Position numbers and translations under genes: made by a program
Notes under the pieces: generated by a model
What the model was told of the DNA's origin: nothing
Database searches by the model: none
The model's input: only the letters and a program-made list of their open reading frames with translations
Assembly (NCBI RefSeq): GCF_004216955.1
Contig: NZ_SGXL01000001.1
Span: forward strand, 2,073,413-2,137,412
From: Fictibacillus sp. BK138
GTDB lineage: Bacteria > Bacillota > Bacilli > Bacillales > Fictibacillaceae
Length of the DNA stretch: 64,000 nucleotides
Reading direction: 5' to 3'
Shown here: one piece after another, positions 54,371 through 63,566 of the stretch
How the letters are laid out: every line of letters begins with the position of its first letter
Position numbering within the stretch: the first letter of the stretch is position 1

Positions 54371-56587
54371 TTAATCAGTTACTATAGTTTCCTCTTCACT
54401 GTTTTGTTCTGCTTCTTCACCGTTCTGTTCTGTCTCTTCACTATTTTCTTCTGTTACAGGTTCAGTTTCCTTTGGTGCTTCGAGTTGAACCACTAAGTAA
54501 TCTCCCGCTTTTACCGGGCTGCCTGCCTTAACGTTTTGTTTGACAGCAAAACCACTGCCTGTAATTGTTTCTTTCAGTTCTAATAGCTTACTCAGTCGAA
54601 GTATGTCCATATAGGACCAGTTTGTTAAATCTGGCATTTTTGCATCTCCAGAGGTCCGCAAAATAACACGTTCACCTTTGATGACATAAGCTCCTTCATA
54701 AGGCTCTTGCTTCATGACTTCATCTCCAGAGCCAACAACTGATACATTCATGCCTAACTTTTCAAGTTCGGATTTAGCTTCCTTAGCAGATTGTCCAGTG
54801 TAATTATCCAATTCCTTACCGTATGATTTTTTCGCTTTGGATTTATTCTGTTTTTCTTTCGCTTCCGGCTGGATATTTAAATATTGGAGGCTGCTTTTCA
54901 TGACACTTGTAAAAATATTCGCTGTTGGTGTAGAACCCATTTCTGGAAATTCAACCTTTGGTCGTTCAACAGCAACATAGACTAGTAGTTTCGGGTCATC
55001 TTTCGGTGCCATTCCGATGAAAGAGAATATATTTTCTCCCCATCCAGAAATGTATCTGCCGTCTTTTCCAGGAATCTGGGCTGTACCCGTCTTGCCGGCT
55101 ACACTGTATCCGTCGATCATATACGGTTTCCCCGTACCTTCTGTAACAACCGTCTCTAATATATCTCTCACTTGCTTTGCTGTATCTTCGGATATTGGCC
55201 GGCCCTTGACTTTAGGTTCATTATCCAATACCGTTTTTTTCGTTTCAGGGTTCAAAATCTTGTCAACGACATACGGCTGCATCATCTTACCGCCGTTTGC
55301 GATAGCAGTTGCTGCCTGAATCTGTTGAATCGGCGTAATTGTGGAGCCTTGTCCAAATGCAGTGGTTACCTTCTCAATCTCATAGTTATATAGAATTGAA
55401 CCGTTCTTTTCGTTCGGCAGATCAATATTGGTTTTTTGATCTAAACCAAATTTTGAGATGTAGCTTCTGAATTTCTCATATCCTAATTTTTCACGGACAA
55501 TTTTTGAAAAGGCTACGTTAGATGAATTTTGTACCCCTTCATTATAGGTGATCGTTCCCCAGCCTTTTCGGTTATGGTCGCTGATCGGTCTGTTCCCCGG
55601 AATTTTATACGATCCGGATTGAAATGATTCATTCCCGTTATACTTACCTTCTTCAATGGCTGCAGCAAGAGTGAATATTTTCATTGTCGATCCCGGTTCA
55701 AAAGCATCTGAGATGGCGAAATTCGTATAATTCTCAATATCCTTTTCATTCGGATTGAATGATGGGTAATTGGTCATGGCCAGTATTCTGCCTGTTTTTG
55801 GATCTGCTACAATACCCGTAATTTTTTCCGGTTCATATTCCTTAGCAGCTTCCTGAACAGCTTCATCCAGATAGAGCTGAATTTTTTCATCTAGAGTCAG
55901 ATAAACATCCTGGCCGTGTTTTGGTTTTTCAATAGACTCTTTATTTGCTGGGATCGCACGGCTGAATGCATCACCAAGGAATGTGACCTTCCCGTCCTTT
56001 TCCTGCAAATATTTATTGAGTTGTTTCTCAAGTCCCATTAAACCGGCTTGTACTCCATTTTCCCCATTCCCCGTGTAACCGATCACGTGGGATGCAAATG
56101 TCTGATTAGGGTAATAACGTCTTGATTCTCTAAGAAAATCTATTCCGGGAATTTTCAACTTTTCGATCTGTTCTTTTTTACGGTAGGAGATCTTCCTCCC
56201 TGCAGGGATCTCTACTTGGAACCTGCCTTCCTTGCTAAGAAGCTCTTCTAGATTCCCTTCATCAGTATCAAGTATTTTCGCCAGCTTATTCGCTGCTTCA
56301 TCCGGGTCCTTAATATGATTAGGGTAGTTTTTGTCCAAGATTGCAATAACACTATAGGAAGGAATGTCTTGCGCTATCACCTCACCATTCCTGTCAAACA
56401 TCGTACCACGCTTCGCATCAAGAACATCACTCTTCATCCATTTTCGTTTACCATACTCGATTAAATCTACACCTTCAGCGGTTTGGGAAGATGCCACGAG
56501 AAAGAACTTGCTTGTTAATACAAAAAAGAGCACGGTAAACAAAACCATAAGAATACCTGCTCCCACATTTTTTCTTTTTAGTTTCAT
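54371..56587 (-). CDS. pbpB: Class B penicillin-binding protein 2B (septal transpeptidase)
   Basis: PBP2B crosslinks septal peptidoglycan with FtsW and is essential for division in B. subtilis. The 738-residue product has an N-terminal membrane segment, dimerisation domain, transpeptidase motifs EPGSTMKIFTL (near residue 305), QNSSN (near residue 350) and AGKTGTAQIP (near residue 500), and two C-terminal PASTA domains (about residues 590-710). The last 30 residues are a low-complexity acidic tail rich in Glu, Asn and Gln. It lies 15 bp after ftsL. Confidence 0.96.
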   Translation of the reverse strand: MKLKRKNVGAGILMVLFTVLFFVLTSKFFLVASSQTAEGVDLIEYGKRKWMKSDVLDAKRGTMFDRNGEVIAQDIPSYSVIAILDKNYPNHIKDPDEAANKLAKILDTDEGNLEELLSKEGRFQVEIPAGRKISYRKKEQIEKLKIPGIDFLRESRRYYPNQTFASHVIGYTGNGENGVQAGLMGLEKQLNKYLQEKDGKVTFLGDAFSRAIPANKESIEKPKHGQDVYLTLDEKIQLYLDEAVQEAAKEYEPEKITGIVADPKTGRILAMTNYPSFNPNEKDIENYTNFAISDAFEPGSTMKIFTLAAAIEEGKYNGNESFQSGSYKIPGNRPISDHNRKGWGTITYNEGVQNSSNVAFSKIVREKLGYEKFRSYISKFGLDQKTNIDLPNEKNGSILYNYEIEKVTTAFGQGSTITPIQQIQAATAIANGGKMMQPYVVDKILNPETKKTVLDNEPKVKGRPISEDTAKQVRDILETVVTEGTGKPYMIDGYSVAGKTGTAQIPGKDGRYISGWGENIFSFIGMAPKDDPKLLVYVAVERPKVEFPEMGSTPTANIFTSVMKSSLQYLNIQPEAKEKQNKSKAKKSYGKELDNYTGQSAKEAKSELEKLGMNVSVVGSGDEVMKQEPYEGAYVIKGERVILRTSGDAKMPDLTNWSYMDILRLSKLLELKETITGSGFAVKQNVKAGSPVKAGDYLVVQLEAPKETEPVTEENSEETEQNGEEAEQNSEEETIVTD

Positions 56588-56602
56588 AACAACACCTGCT
56601 TT

Positions 56603-56968
56603 TTAGTCCTGAACAACTTTTACGTTTTTATCATCAAAAATAAAACCTTGTTCCTTCGCGATTTTCATGATGCGCTCAGGGTTGCTTAATTCTGTTACCT
56701 GTAGGTGATAATCTTCAACGATCTTAGTTTCAGCAGTAATATCTCTTTGAATGGTTTCAACCTTAGCAGTTGTTTGATATACAGATGCATATAGTGAAAT
56801 AAGCCATACAAGACCTGCTATCAGAACGACTCCCATCAATCCCCACAGGATCACTTCACCTTTAGTAAAAAGCTTTCGCGATGGCTGTTCGACCGGTCTA
56901 GGATTTCTTTGCGGCTGTGTTTGTGTTTGTATTTGTTGTTTTTGAACTTGGTATGCTAAATTACTCAA
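56603..56968 (-). CDS. ftsL: Cell division protein FtsL
   Basis: FtsL is a bitopic protein that forms the divisome core with DivIB and DivIC. The 121-residue product has a Gln/Pro-rich basic cytoplasmic tail (about residues 1-35), one membrane segment (about residues 40-60) and an extracytoplasmic coiled-coil region (VYQTTAKVETIQRDI). Sequence is weakly conserved in this family; size, topology and position between rsmH and pbpB make the call. Confidence 0.93.
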   Translation of the reverse strand: MSNLAYQVQKQQIQTQTQPQRNPRPVEQPSRKLFTKGEVILWGLMGVVLIAGLVWLISLYASVYQTTAKVETIQRDITAETKIVEDYHLQVTELSNPERIMKIAKEQGFIFDDKNVKVVQD

Positions 56969-56983
56969 TACAATTTCTCCTCT

Positions 56984-57916
56984 CTATTTCTGTTTTTCGG
57001 CAATTCTAAGTTTCGCCGATCGAGATCTTCTGTTTTCTTCAAGCTCGTTTTCCGTTGGCACTATTGGTTTGCGTGTGATCAGTTTTAATGTTGGTTTGTA
57101 TTCTTCTGGTATGACAGGCAGCCCTGGAGGGAGTTCCGGGCCTGTACTCGCTTTTTTAAGTATATTTTTACACGCACGATCTTCAAGTGAATGAAACGTG
57201 ATGACTGCAATACGTCCACCGATATTCAATAGTTCAATGGAGTCTTTCAGTGCATCTTCAAAGGCGTTCAGTTCATCATTAACTGCAATGCGAATGGCTT
57301 GAAATGTCCTTTTTGCAGGATGTCCGCCTGTCCGTCTAGCAGGTGCAGGTATAGCGTCCTTTATTATTTCGACAAGTTCACCGGTTGTTTGAATCTCTTT
57401 TTTCTCTCTGGCCGCTTCAATTTTTCGGGCGATCTGCTTAGCGAACTTTTCTTCGCCATATCGAGAAATAATCTTCATCAACTCGTTAAAAGACCATTCA
57501 TTCACAATTTGTTTCGCTGTAAGTTCACTAGTCTGATCCATTCGCATATCTAATTCAGAATCATGCTGATAACTGAATCCCCTATCTGCTTCGTCAAGCT
57601 GCGGTGATGAAACCCCAAGATCGAAAAGAATCCCATCCACTTCAAGTATCCCTAGGCGGTTCAGCTCATCTTTTATGTATCGGAAATTACTGCGGACGAT
57701 CGTGAACTTTCCTTCATATTCCTTCAACACCTGCCGTGCATTTTCGATCGCTTTGTCATCTTGATCAAAAGCATATAAATGCCCTGTTTCTAACTGGGAC
57801 AGAATGAGTGCACTATGGCCTGCTCCTCCCAACGTACAATCAACATAAATTCCATCTGGTTTAATGTTTAATGCATCTACTGATTCTTGTTTTAATACGG
57901 TTATATGGTCAAACAA
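56984..57916 (-). CDS. rsmH: 16S rRNA (cytosine1402-N4)-methyltransferase RsmH
   Basis: RsmH (MraW) methylates N4 of C1402 in 16S rRNA. The 310-residue product has the SAM motif [15 protein letters not shown] near residue 26, [19 protein letters not shown] near residue 98 and the C-terminal [10 protein letters not shown] motif near residue 237. It is the second gene of the dcw cluster, 33 bp after mraZ. Confidence 0.97.
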   Translation of the reverse strand: MFDHITVLKQESVDALNIKPDGIYVDCTLGGAGHSALILSQLETGHLYAFDQDDKAIENARQVLKEYEGKFTIVRSNFRYIKDELNRLGILEVDGILFDLGVSSPQLDEADRGFSYQHDSELDMRMDQTSELTAKQIVNEWSFNELMKIISRYGEEKFAKQIARKIEAAREKKEIQTTGELVEIIKDAIPAPARRTGGHPAKRTFQAIRIAVNDELNAFEDALKDSIELLNIGGRIAVITFHSLEDRACKNILKKASTGPELPPGLPVIPEEYKPTLKLITRKPIVPTENELEENRRSRSAKLRIAEKQK

Positions 57917-57949
57917 TGGAAAATTCCTTTCTGCTGTAAACTTAAGGGT

Positions 57950-58381
57950 TTATAGATCAAAGTCCATAAGACTCTCTGCAATTTCTCCGAAAGAGTCTTC
58001 AGATTTTGAGAAATATTCTTCCCAAACGGATTTGCTCCAAATCTCAATTCTATTCGACACACCTATGACTACGCAATCCTTTTCTAGTTTTGCATAATCT
58101 CTGAGCGGTGATGCAATGTTCACTCTTCCCTGTTTATCGAGCTGGCATTCAGCTGCTCCAGAAAAGAAAAAACGGGTAAATGCCCGTGCATCCTTTTTAG
58201 TGAACGGAAGAGCTTTTAATTTTTCCTCAATGACTTTCCACTCATTTAAAGGATAGCCGAATACACATTGATCCAATCCGCGAGTCAAAATAAACTCTGT
58301 GCCAAGTTCTTCACGAAACTTGGAGGGGATGATCATACGTCCTTTTTCATCGATGCTGTGCTGATACTCTCCCATGAACAT
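57950..58381 (-). CDS. mraZ: Transcriptional regulator MraZ
   Basis: MraZ is a ring-forming AbrB/SpoVT-fold regulator that binds direct repeats upstream of its own gene and controls the dcw cluster. The 143-residue product has two copies of the domain, each with a DxKGR-type motif ([15 protein letters not shown] near residue 10 and [14 protein letters not shown] near residue 82). The boxes it should bind are visible just upstream. Confidence 0.95.
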   Translation of the reverse strand: MFMGEYQHSIDEKGRMIIPSKFREELGTEFILTRGLDQCVFGYPLNEWKVIEEKLKALPFTKKDARAFTRFFFSGAAECQLDKQGRVNIASPLRDYAKLEKDCVVIGVSNRIEIWSKSVWEEYFSKSEDSFGEIAESLMDFDL

Positions 58382-58390
58382 ATGATCACC

Positions 58391-58435
58391 CCACTTTCTC
58401 CCCTAAATCTACCACAACGCTCCACTTTTCACCAC
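58391..58435 (-). promoter_or_regulatory. MraZ operator boxes
   Basis: Reading the minus strand, GTGG occurs at 58435, 58425 and 58415, exactly 10 bp apart, then a degenerate AGGGG near 58404 and GTGGGG at 58394. G-rich pentamers at 10-bp spacing are the known MraZ recognition pattern. The last box merges with the mraZ ribosome site, so binding would also cover translation start signals. Confidence 0.75.
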
Positions 58436-58454
58436 TACAAGTATTATTCGTTTA

Positions 58455-58490
58455 CAAAAAAAAAAATCCTGCTGTCTCACAGGATTTTTT
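58455..58490 (-). terminator. Intrinsic terminator after bshC
   Basis: AAATCCTG pairs with CAGGATTT (58487-58464), followed by an uninterrupted run of 11 T residues on the minus strand. It separates bshC from the dcw cluster. Confidence 0.9.
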
Positions 58491-58509
58491 CGTAAATATT
58501 TTTTATATT

Positions 58510-60132
58510 TCATAAGAAGACAATTTTATGTTTTTCATTGAAACGATAAGGGAACTCTATGAGGTCTTTTATTAAATCTGAGCCTTCTTTGTTTAAATAT
58601 TGATAAATGTTCCACACTCTTTCTTGCAATACTCCACCTGGTTTTAACTCCAGCATTATTTCATCAAATTCAGCGAGTGGAACCTTCACTTTTCTTCTAA
58701 CACGTTGTTCCATCTTTTGTTCAATATAACTTACTTCAGATAAGATGCGATTCAAGTTTTGTTCCGTGACGGGAAGCAGTTTCGGATCTATTTCTTCAGC
58801 AAGCTTTACCAGCTGCGAATATGATTTTATGATATCGGATTTCACTGTCTCAATTGAATCGTTCGTCTCAACAGGTCTGTTTTCATGAAACCAATCTCTT
58901 TTGTACTTTTCGGTTCCTTCCGATAACACCTGTTCCGCTTTAAGCTTTTTAGAAGATAACAGCCCCTCAATCCTTTGTGAAACAAGAGTTATAGAGAGCC
59001 TTGGCACCAACACCGGCATCTTACGATCGAAATGGCGGAATACCTTCCCAAGCGCAGCCCAATAAGAAATCTCTCCTGGACCAGCGATAAAAGATAATGT
59101 CGGCAGCAAGAATTCCTGCATTAAAGGACGAGTCACTACATTATTACTAAATTTTCCCGGATAAAGTTTAGCTTCTTTTAATAATTCATCTTCAGAAATA
59201 GTAAAGTCCTTGTCTTTAGAAGTGAATCCATATTCATTTCTAAACAACAGAATACGTTCGCCGTTTTTGGTGTAAAACAGATGAGCATTATTTTCTTGAA
59301 CTTCAATCGGATCATTGAATCCCTTGTCGTTCAGATTTCTTGTCTGTGTTCTAAAAGCCTGGTCGATATCAAGATTGTTGCGAATCATCTTTTCAAGAAA
59401 ATTTGATTGAAGCTTCTTGAATTCGGCATCACCAGAATCCAGTAATATTAATCCTTCTTCTGAAAACCAGTATGAGAGAAGTTTTGCAAAAAAGGTGACG
59501 ATAGAGTCTGATTCGTTAAGAATACGTTCAGTTTGTGCAAGGAAATCATTCGTGTAAGCAGTTTCTCCAAACGAACGAAAAACATCTTGAAGCCAAGGTT
59601 TTACATCATCGGTATTCCATTGCCATTGTGAGGCAGATGATTTTACTGATGTCGCTGCTTTTAATGAAATTTTCTTAGACGTATCATTCTTTGGAACCAT
59701 AACGTGATTGATCTCATCCATATCATGATCTTCACCAGCTATCCAGAAAACAGGAGCCACAGGAACACCAAGCGCTTTCTCTGCCTGATTGGCTAACTGA
59801 ATGGTGCTGATACACTTATAGATTACGAGTAGCGGACCAGATAAAAGACCTGCTTGCTGCCCCCCGACAACTGCTAATCCATCACTGTTTTTTAGTTTTT
59901 TAATATTATTCAGTGTTTTGACAGAAGTACCAATCTTTTGGTTGTAAGAATACAAGTATTCAGTCAGTTCATTTCTTGGAAAAGTATGATGCTTTAACTC
60001 CAGCTGTCTAGTTAAAAACTCTCTGTTGTTAAAGGGCTCTTTATAATCAAAAAAACTGGCAGCATCCTCATCTCCATTCAAGTACTTCTCTAGAAATGGC
60101 GATGTCTGAAGTTTTATTTCCTCCAGTCTCAT
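58510..60132 (-). CDS. bshC: Bacillithiol biosynthesis cysteine-adding enzyme BshC
   Basis: BshC adds cysteine to glucosaminyl malate, the last step of bacillithiol synthesis. The 540-residue product matches the family in length, with the GGQQAGLLSGPLLVIYKCIS segment near residue 92, FWIAGEDHDMDEINHV near residue 127 and a long C-terminal coiled coil (about residues 385-460). The gene (yllA in B. subtilis) is normally just before mraZ, as here. Confidence 0.95.
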   Translation of the reverse strand: MRLEEIKLQTSPFLEKYLNGDEDAASFFDYKEPFNNREFLTRQLELKHHTFPRNELTEYLYSYNQKIGTSVKTLNNIKKLKNSDGLAVVGGQQAGLLSGPLLVIYKCISTIQLANQAEKALGVPVAPVFWIAGEDHDMDEINHVMVPKNDTSKKISLKAATSVKSSASQWQWNTDDVKPWLQDVFRSFGETAYTNDFLAQTERILNESDSIVTFFAKLLSYWFSEEGLILLDSGDAEFKKLQSNFLEKMIRNNLDIDQAFRTQTRNLNDKGFNDPIEVQENNAHLFYTKNGERILLFRNEYGFTSKDKDFTISEDELLKEAKLYPGKFSNNVVTRPLMQEFLLPTLSFIAGPGEISYWAALGKVFRHFDRKMPVLVPRLSITLVSQRIEGLLSSKKLKAEQVLSEGTEKYKRDWFHENRPVETNDSIETVKSDIIKSYSQLVKLAEEIDPKLLPVTEQNLNRILSEVSYIEQKMEQRVRRKVKVPLAEFDEIMLELKPGGVLQERVWNIYQYLNKEGSDLIKDLIEFPYRFNEKHKIVFL

Positions 60133-60212
60133 TCATGTACTTCCTTTCTGCATATCAATTACATCCTTAACGAGTATAGCAAAGAAATAGCTATGGTTAT
60201 AAAAGATATGCT

Positions 60213-60596
60213 CTAAGCCTCAAGAATGCGGTCGATTATTCCATATGTCATTAGTGAAAAATAGCCACATGTAAGAATTAAAAACTGCAGCCGCCAGTTC
60301 AACCTGAAGATTTTCCCCAGCGACAGATCCAGATCGTTTTTCCAGATCAATAACGTGAACATGACACATCCGGATATAAACAATAAGATCAATACCCAAT
60401 AATAAGATTGGCCCCAAATTTCAACTGTCATTCTTTCAACAGAAAGAAATAAGAAAAAAGTTGTTATATCCGTACTGACTTTAAAAGCTTTTCTTTTTTT
60501 CTTGGTTACTTTATGGATGCTCTTTTTAACAATAAAAAAGACCAGATACGGCACTGTTATGAATGTAGCTATAACCGCACCTAAAACACTAGACAA
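60213..60596 (-). CDS. DUF3397-type small membrane protein
   Basis: The 127-residue product has four hydrophobic segments (about residues 3-22, 43-60, 68-86 and 103-120) with a Lys-rich loop after the first. Size, topology and position between panE and bshC fit the DUF3397 family seen there in Bacillaceae. I know of no assigned function. It starts 4 bp past the panE stop codon, so the two are cotranscribed. Confidence 0.8.
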   Translation of the reverse strand: MSSVLGAVIATFITVPYLVFFIVKKSIHKVTKKKRKAFKVSTDITTFFLFLSVERMTVEIWGQSYYWVLILLFISGCVMFTLLIWKNDLDLSLGKIFRLNWRLQFLILTCGYFSLMTYGIIDRILEA

Positions 60597-60600
60597 TTAC

Positions 60601-61494
60601 TCATCCTCTCCAATCCATTGCTTTAACAGCTTTAAACACATGCCTAGAACAAGGAACCTGTATGTTTCTATTTTTTGCACGCTCTATAATTTCACCTGTT
60701 ATGCTGTCTATTTCGGTTTGCTGGCCGCTTTCGATGCTCTTTAACATAGAAGAACGGTTAAAAGATGTATTTCTGCAAAGGACTAACAATTCCTTCCATA
60801 ATTCTTCTCGTTTATGATTCATATTTAAAACTAAGATTGATTCTTCAAAAAGTTCCTTCATGATAGAAAGAGCATATTCATTTTCTATCAATTTTCCGTT
60901 CGGTATTCTAAGGATGGCAGTTAATGGATTTATGGAGGCATTCATTATTAATTTTATGTAAAGCATTTCTTCCCAATCACTCTCTGGAGTGACAGGAAAA
61001 TTTGTATCATGAATGATTTCAACCCATTCAGATGATGAATCACCTTTAAAAGAAGAAACTTTAACCCTGCCTTCTCCCAAGTGATTAACAGATGAATATC
61101 CATCTTTAAGTGCTCCGTGCTCCACGACTCCCACTGAAAGATTCTTTTGCGGAAGGTCTTCTAAGAATTTCAGATGGCCAATTCCGTTCTGCAAAAACAA
61201 ATAAGAAACATCTTGAAATTTTTCAGCTTTTAAAAAGAATATTTCCGAGATTGATGTTTGTTTCACCGAAATGATGCAGTGAGTTTCTTCACCTGAATAT
61301 TCCTTCACGTGGAATGCTTGAACATTGACGTTATTTTCATAGCTTGATTGCTTTCTATATGTAATTCCATTTTGATTTAAAAATTCAGCTTGTTCACGGG
61401 TTCGAGTATATATAACAGGATCATGCCCGTTTATTTTGAGAAAATAAGAGACTAACAATCCTATTGCGCCCCCACCGATCACACCGACTTTCAT
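60601..61494 (-). CDS. panE: 2-dehydropantoate 2-reductase
   Basis: The enzyme reduces ketopantoate to pantoate with NADPH on the route to coenzyme A. The 297-residue product has the Rossmann motif MKVGVIGGGAIGLLVSYFL at the N-terminus and the catalytic KLIMNASINPLTA segment near residue 185. The ATG at 61494 lies 6 nt after GGAGG; the reading frame stays open for 62 codons upstream without a start signal. The B. subtilis equivalent is ylbQ. Some bacteria carry more than one such reductase, so the exact substrate is inferred. Confidence 0.9.
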   Translation of the reverse strand: MKVGVIGGGAIGLLVSYFLKINGHDPVIYTRTREQAEFLNQNGITYRKQSSYENNVNVQAFHVKEYSGEETHCIISVKQTSISEIFFLKAEKFQDVSYLFLQNGIGHLKFLEDLPQKNLSVGVVEHGALKDGYSSVNHLGEGRVKVSSFKGDSSSEWVEIIHDTNFPVTPESDWEEMLYIKLIMNASINPLTAILRIPNGKLIENEYALSIMKELFEESILVLNMNHKREELWKELLVLCRNTSFNRSSMLKSIESGQQTEIDSITGEIIERAKNRNIQVPCSRHVFKAVKAMDWRG

Positions 61495-61528
61495 AGCATG
61501 CCTCCCAAACTGCTTTATTTTTCTTAGT

Positions 61529-61557
61529 ATGATATTACCATATAAAAGAAATTGCAA
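61529..61557 (-). promoter_or_regulatory. Sigma-A promoter of panE
   Basis: TTGCAA (61557-61552) and TATCAT (61534-61529) are separated by 17 bp, about 35 bp upstream of the start codon. A GACGAGG/CCTCGTC inverted repeat (61562-61581) lies just upstream. Confidence 0.75.
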
Positions 61558-61594
61558 TATAGACGAGGAAGAAACCTCGTCAGGATTCGCATGT

Positions 61595-61687
61595 GAAGTG
61601 GGAGCACATACATCTTTGAATATGAGACTCCTTAACGCGTAAGGCATAAGGAGATTCATCTTACCCTTCGCGGAAAGCAACCACTTC
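61595..61687 (-). repeat. Shortened, reversed relative of the GC-rich interspersed element
   Basis: This 93-bp sequence has GAAGTGG/CCACTTC ends. Read on the minus strand it keeps the layout of the 130-bp element: a GCTTTCCGCG box, then CTCCTTA...TAAGGAG forming a hairpin, then AGTCTCA. It differs in its ends and is less GC-rich, and it points the opposite way to the four full copies. It lies between the acyl-CoA carboxylase terminator and the panE promoter. Confidence 0.75.
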
Positions 61688-61708
61688 TAAGAACTTCGAA
61701 GTTTACTG

Positions 61709-61737
61709 AAAACACCCCTCCTTCAAAAGGAGGGGTG
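61709..61737 (-). terminator. Intrinsic terminator after the carboxyltransferase gene
   Basis: CACCCCTCCTT pairs with AAGGAGGGGTG (61737-61713), followed by TTTTCAG. The stem is strong, the T-tract short. It lies 4 bp past the stop codon. Confidence 0.85.
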
Positions 61738-61741
61738 CATT

Positions 61742-63280
61742 TTATACAGGATATACCGGGTGCTTGCGTTCACTGAAAATCATTTCTTTGTTTTCATAGA
61801 ACCTAAATCGATTCTTAAGTTCATCTCTAAGGGATGCAGGTGAAACGATATCATCAATAATCATCTCAGATGCAAGCTTATAAATATCAATATGCTCTTT
61901 ATATTCCTGTTGTTTTTGCTGGACGAATTGGATACGCTCTTTCACGTCTTCAATCTCGTTTATTTTATTAGAATAAACAGCATTTACTGCCGCTTCTGGT
62001 CCCATAACAGCAATCTGTGCTGTAGGAAGCGCCAAACAGCAATCCGGTTCAAAGGCAGGGCCTGCCATTGCATAAAGACCAGCACCGTAGGCTTTACGCA
62101 CGATTACAGAGATTTTCGGAACAGTCACATCGCTCATAGCTGCTATCAGTTTTGCACCGTGTCTGATAATTCCTGCTCGTTCAACTTTTGTCCCAATCAT
62201 AAAGCCAGGAACATCTGATAAGAAAAGAAGCGGGATTGAGAAAGCATCACAGAGAGTAATAAAACGTGCTGCTTTATCTGCTGAATCTACAAATAATACT
62301 CCGCCTTTTACCTTCGGCTGATTGGCAATAATACCAACCGGCTTTCCGTCAATACGTCCAAACCCTGTAACGATTTCTTGCGCGAACAGCTTTTTCATCT
62401 CAAAGAAGCTGCTCTCATCAATCAATCCATCGATAAACTCGTACATATCAAAAGGAACGTTTTGATTTTCTGGAACAATCTCCTCAAGTTCTCTCCCTGC
62501 TTTTGGAGAAAGAGATTCAGAAACCGGTGCTTTCTCTTTATAATTGCTAGGGAAATAAGAAAGGTAACGTCGAGCTTCATCAATTGCTTCTGTCTCATCG
62601 AGAGCCAGAACATCACCGCATCCGCTTATTGAACAATGCATTCTTGCTCCGCCCATTTCTTCGAGCGTCACTTTTTCGCCAATAACTTTTTCAGCCATAC
62701 GCGGACTTCCTAAATACATGGAAGCATTTTGATCAACCATGATTACAACATCACAGAATGCTGGGATATACGCTCCCCCCGCAGCAGACGGTCCAAATAA
62801 AATACAGATCTGAGGAATCATCCCTGACATCTTTACTTGGTTATAAAAGATTTTCCCTGCTCCGCGGCGATTTGGAAACATGTCGATCTGATCTGTTATT
62901 CTTGCTCCAGCTGAATCAACAAGATACAGCATTGGCACTTTAAGTTTTTGAGCCGTTTCTTGAATACGGATTATTTTTTCTACAGTTCGCGCTCCCCAAG
63001 ATCCAGCTTTTACCGTTGAATCATTTGCCATAACACAAACTGTTTTACCACCCATTTTTCCGATCGCAGTAACAACACCATCCGCTGGCAGATCACCTGC
63101 TTGGTTGTTAGCAAATTTAGCATCTTCTACTGTATATTCGCCATTATCGAATAACTGCTTAAGACGGTCACGCACGAACATTTTGTTTTGAGCACTGTTT
63201 TTTTCATGATACTTTTGTGCTCCTCCAGCTTCTATCTGTTCAATTTTCTCTTTTAGCTGATTTTCTAATTTTGCTACCAT
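61742..63280 (-). CDS. Acyl-CoA carboxylase carboxyltransferase (beta) subunit
   Basis: The 512-residue product is a fused carboxyltransferase of the PccB type: the N-half has the acyl-CoA site (LVDSAGARITDQ, GPSAAGGAYIPAFCD) and the C-half the carboxybiotin site (SDVPGFMIGTKVERAGIIRHG, RKAYGAGLYAM). Length favours propionyl-CoA type over methylcrotonyl-CoA type, but specificity cannot be settled here. Two adjacent ATGs are possible; the second (63280) is 6 nt from GGAGG. The B. subtilis relative is yngE. Confidence 0.9.
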   Translation of the reverse strand: MVAKLENQLKEKIEQIEAGGAQKYHEKNSAQNKMFVRDRLKQLFDNGEYTVEDAKFANNQAGDLPADGVVTAIGKMGGKTVCVMANDSTVKAGSWGARTVEKIIRIQETAQKLKVPMLYLVDSAGARITDQIDMFPNRRGAGKIFYNQVKMSGMIPQICILFGPSAAGGAYIPAFCDVVIMVDQNASMYLGSPRMAEKVIGEKVTLEEMGGARMHCSISGCGDVLALDETEAIDEARRYLSYFPSNYKEKAPVSESLSPKAGRELEEIVPENQNVPFDMYEFIDGLIDESSFFEMKKLFAQEIVTGFGRIDGKPVGIIANQPKVKGGVLFVDSADKAARFITLCDAFSIPLLFLSDVPGFMIGTKVERAGIIRHGAKLIAAMSDVTVPKISVIVRKAYGAGLYAMAGPAFEPDCCLALPTAQIAVMGPEAAVNAVYSNKINEIEDVKERIQFVQQKQQEYKEHIDIYKLASEMIIDDIVSPASLRDELKNRFRFYENKEMIFSERKHPVYPV

Positions 63281-63297
63281 CATGTACCTCCTTCAAG

Positions 63298-63315
63298 AGA
63301 GTGAGCGCTCGCTCA
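63298..63315. promoter_or_regulatory. TetR-type operator-like inverted repeat
   Basis: On the minus strand TGAGCGAGCGCTCACTCT contains a perfect TGAGCG-2-CGCTCA inverted repeat and fits a TGANNGANNNNTCANTC pattern similar to FadR-type sites of Bacillus fatty-acid genes. It lies between the biotin carrier stop codon and the carboxyltransferase ribosome site, an unusual internal position. Confidence 0.5.
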
Positions 63316-63333
63316 GAATGTAGGCATACCCTT

Positions 63334-63546
63334 TTATTTCAACGTAACGAGTACGTCTCCCTCATTTACAAAATCTCCAGATGTAAACTTGATGCTTTCT
63401 ACTGTTCCTGCATCTGCAGCATCAACCGGAATTTCCATTTTCATAGATTCCAAAATAATAACAGTTTGTCCTGCGGTTACTTCATCACCTTCACTTACTA
63501 ATACTTGCCATACTGTACCTGCCATTGATGCTGTAATTTCTTTCAT
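63334..63546 (-). CDS. Biotin carboxyl carrier protein (single biotinyl domain)
   Basis: The 70-residue product is one biotinyl domain. It has the biotinylation site [11 protein letters not shown] with the target Lys near residue 35, flanked by the usual [14 protein letters not shown] and [13 protein letters not shown] strands. Stand-alone carriers of this size accompany YngH-type carboxylases. It lies 20 bp after the biotin carboxylase gene, with GGAGAG 6 nt before the ATG. Confidence 0.92.
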   Translation of the reverse strand: MKEITASMAGTVWQVLVSEGDEVTAGQTVIILESMKMEIPVDAADAGTVESIKFTSGDFVNEGDVLVTLK

Positions 63547-63566
63547 GTGTCTCTCTCCTTTTTTGT

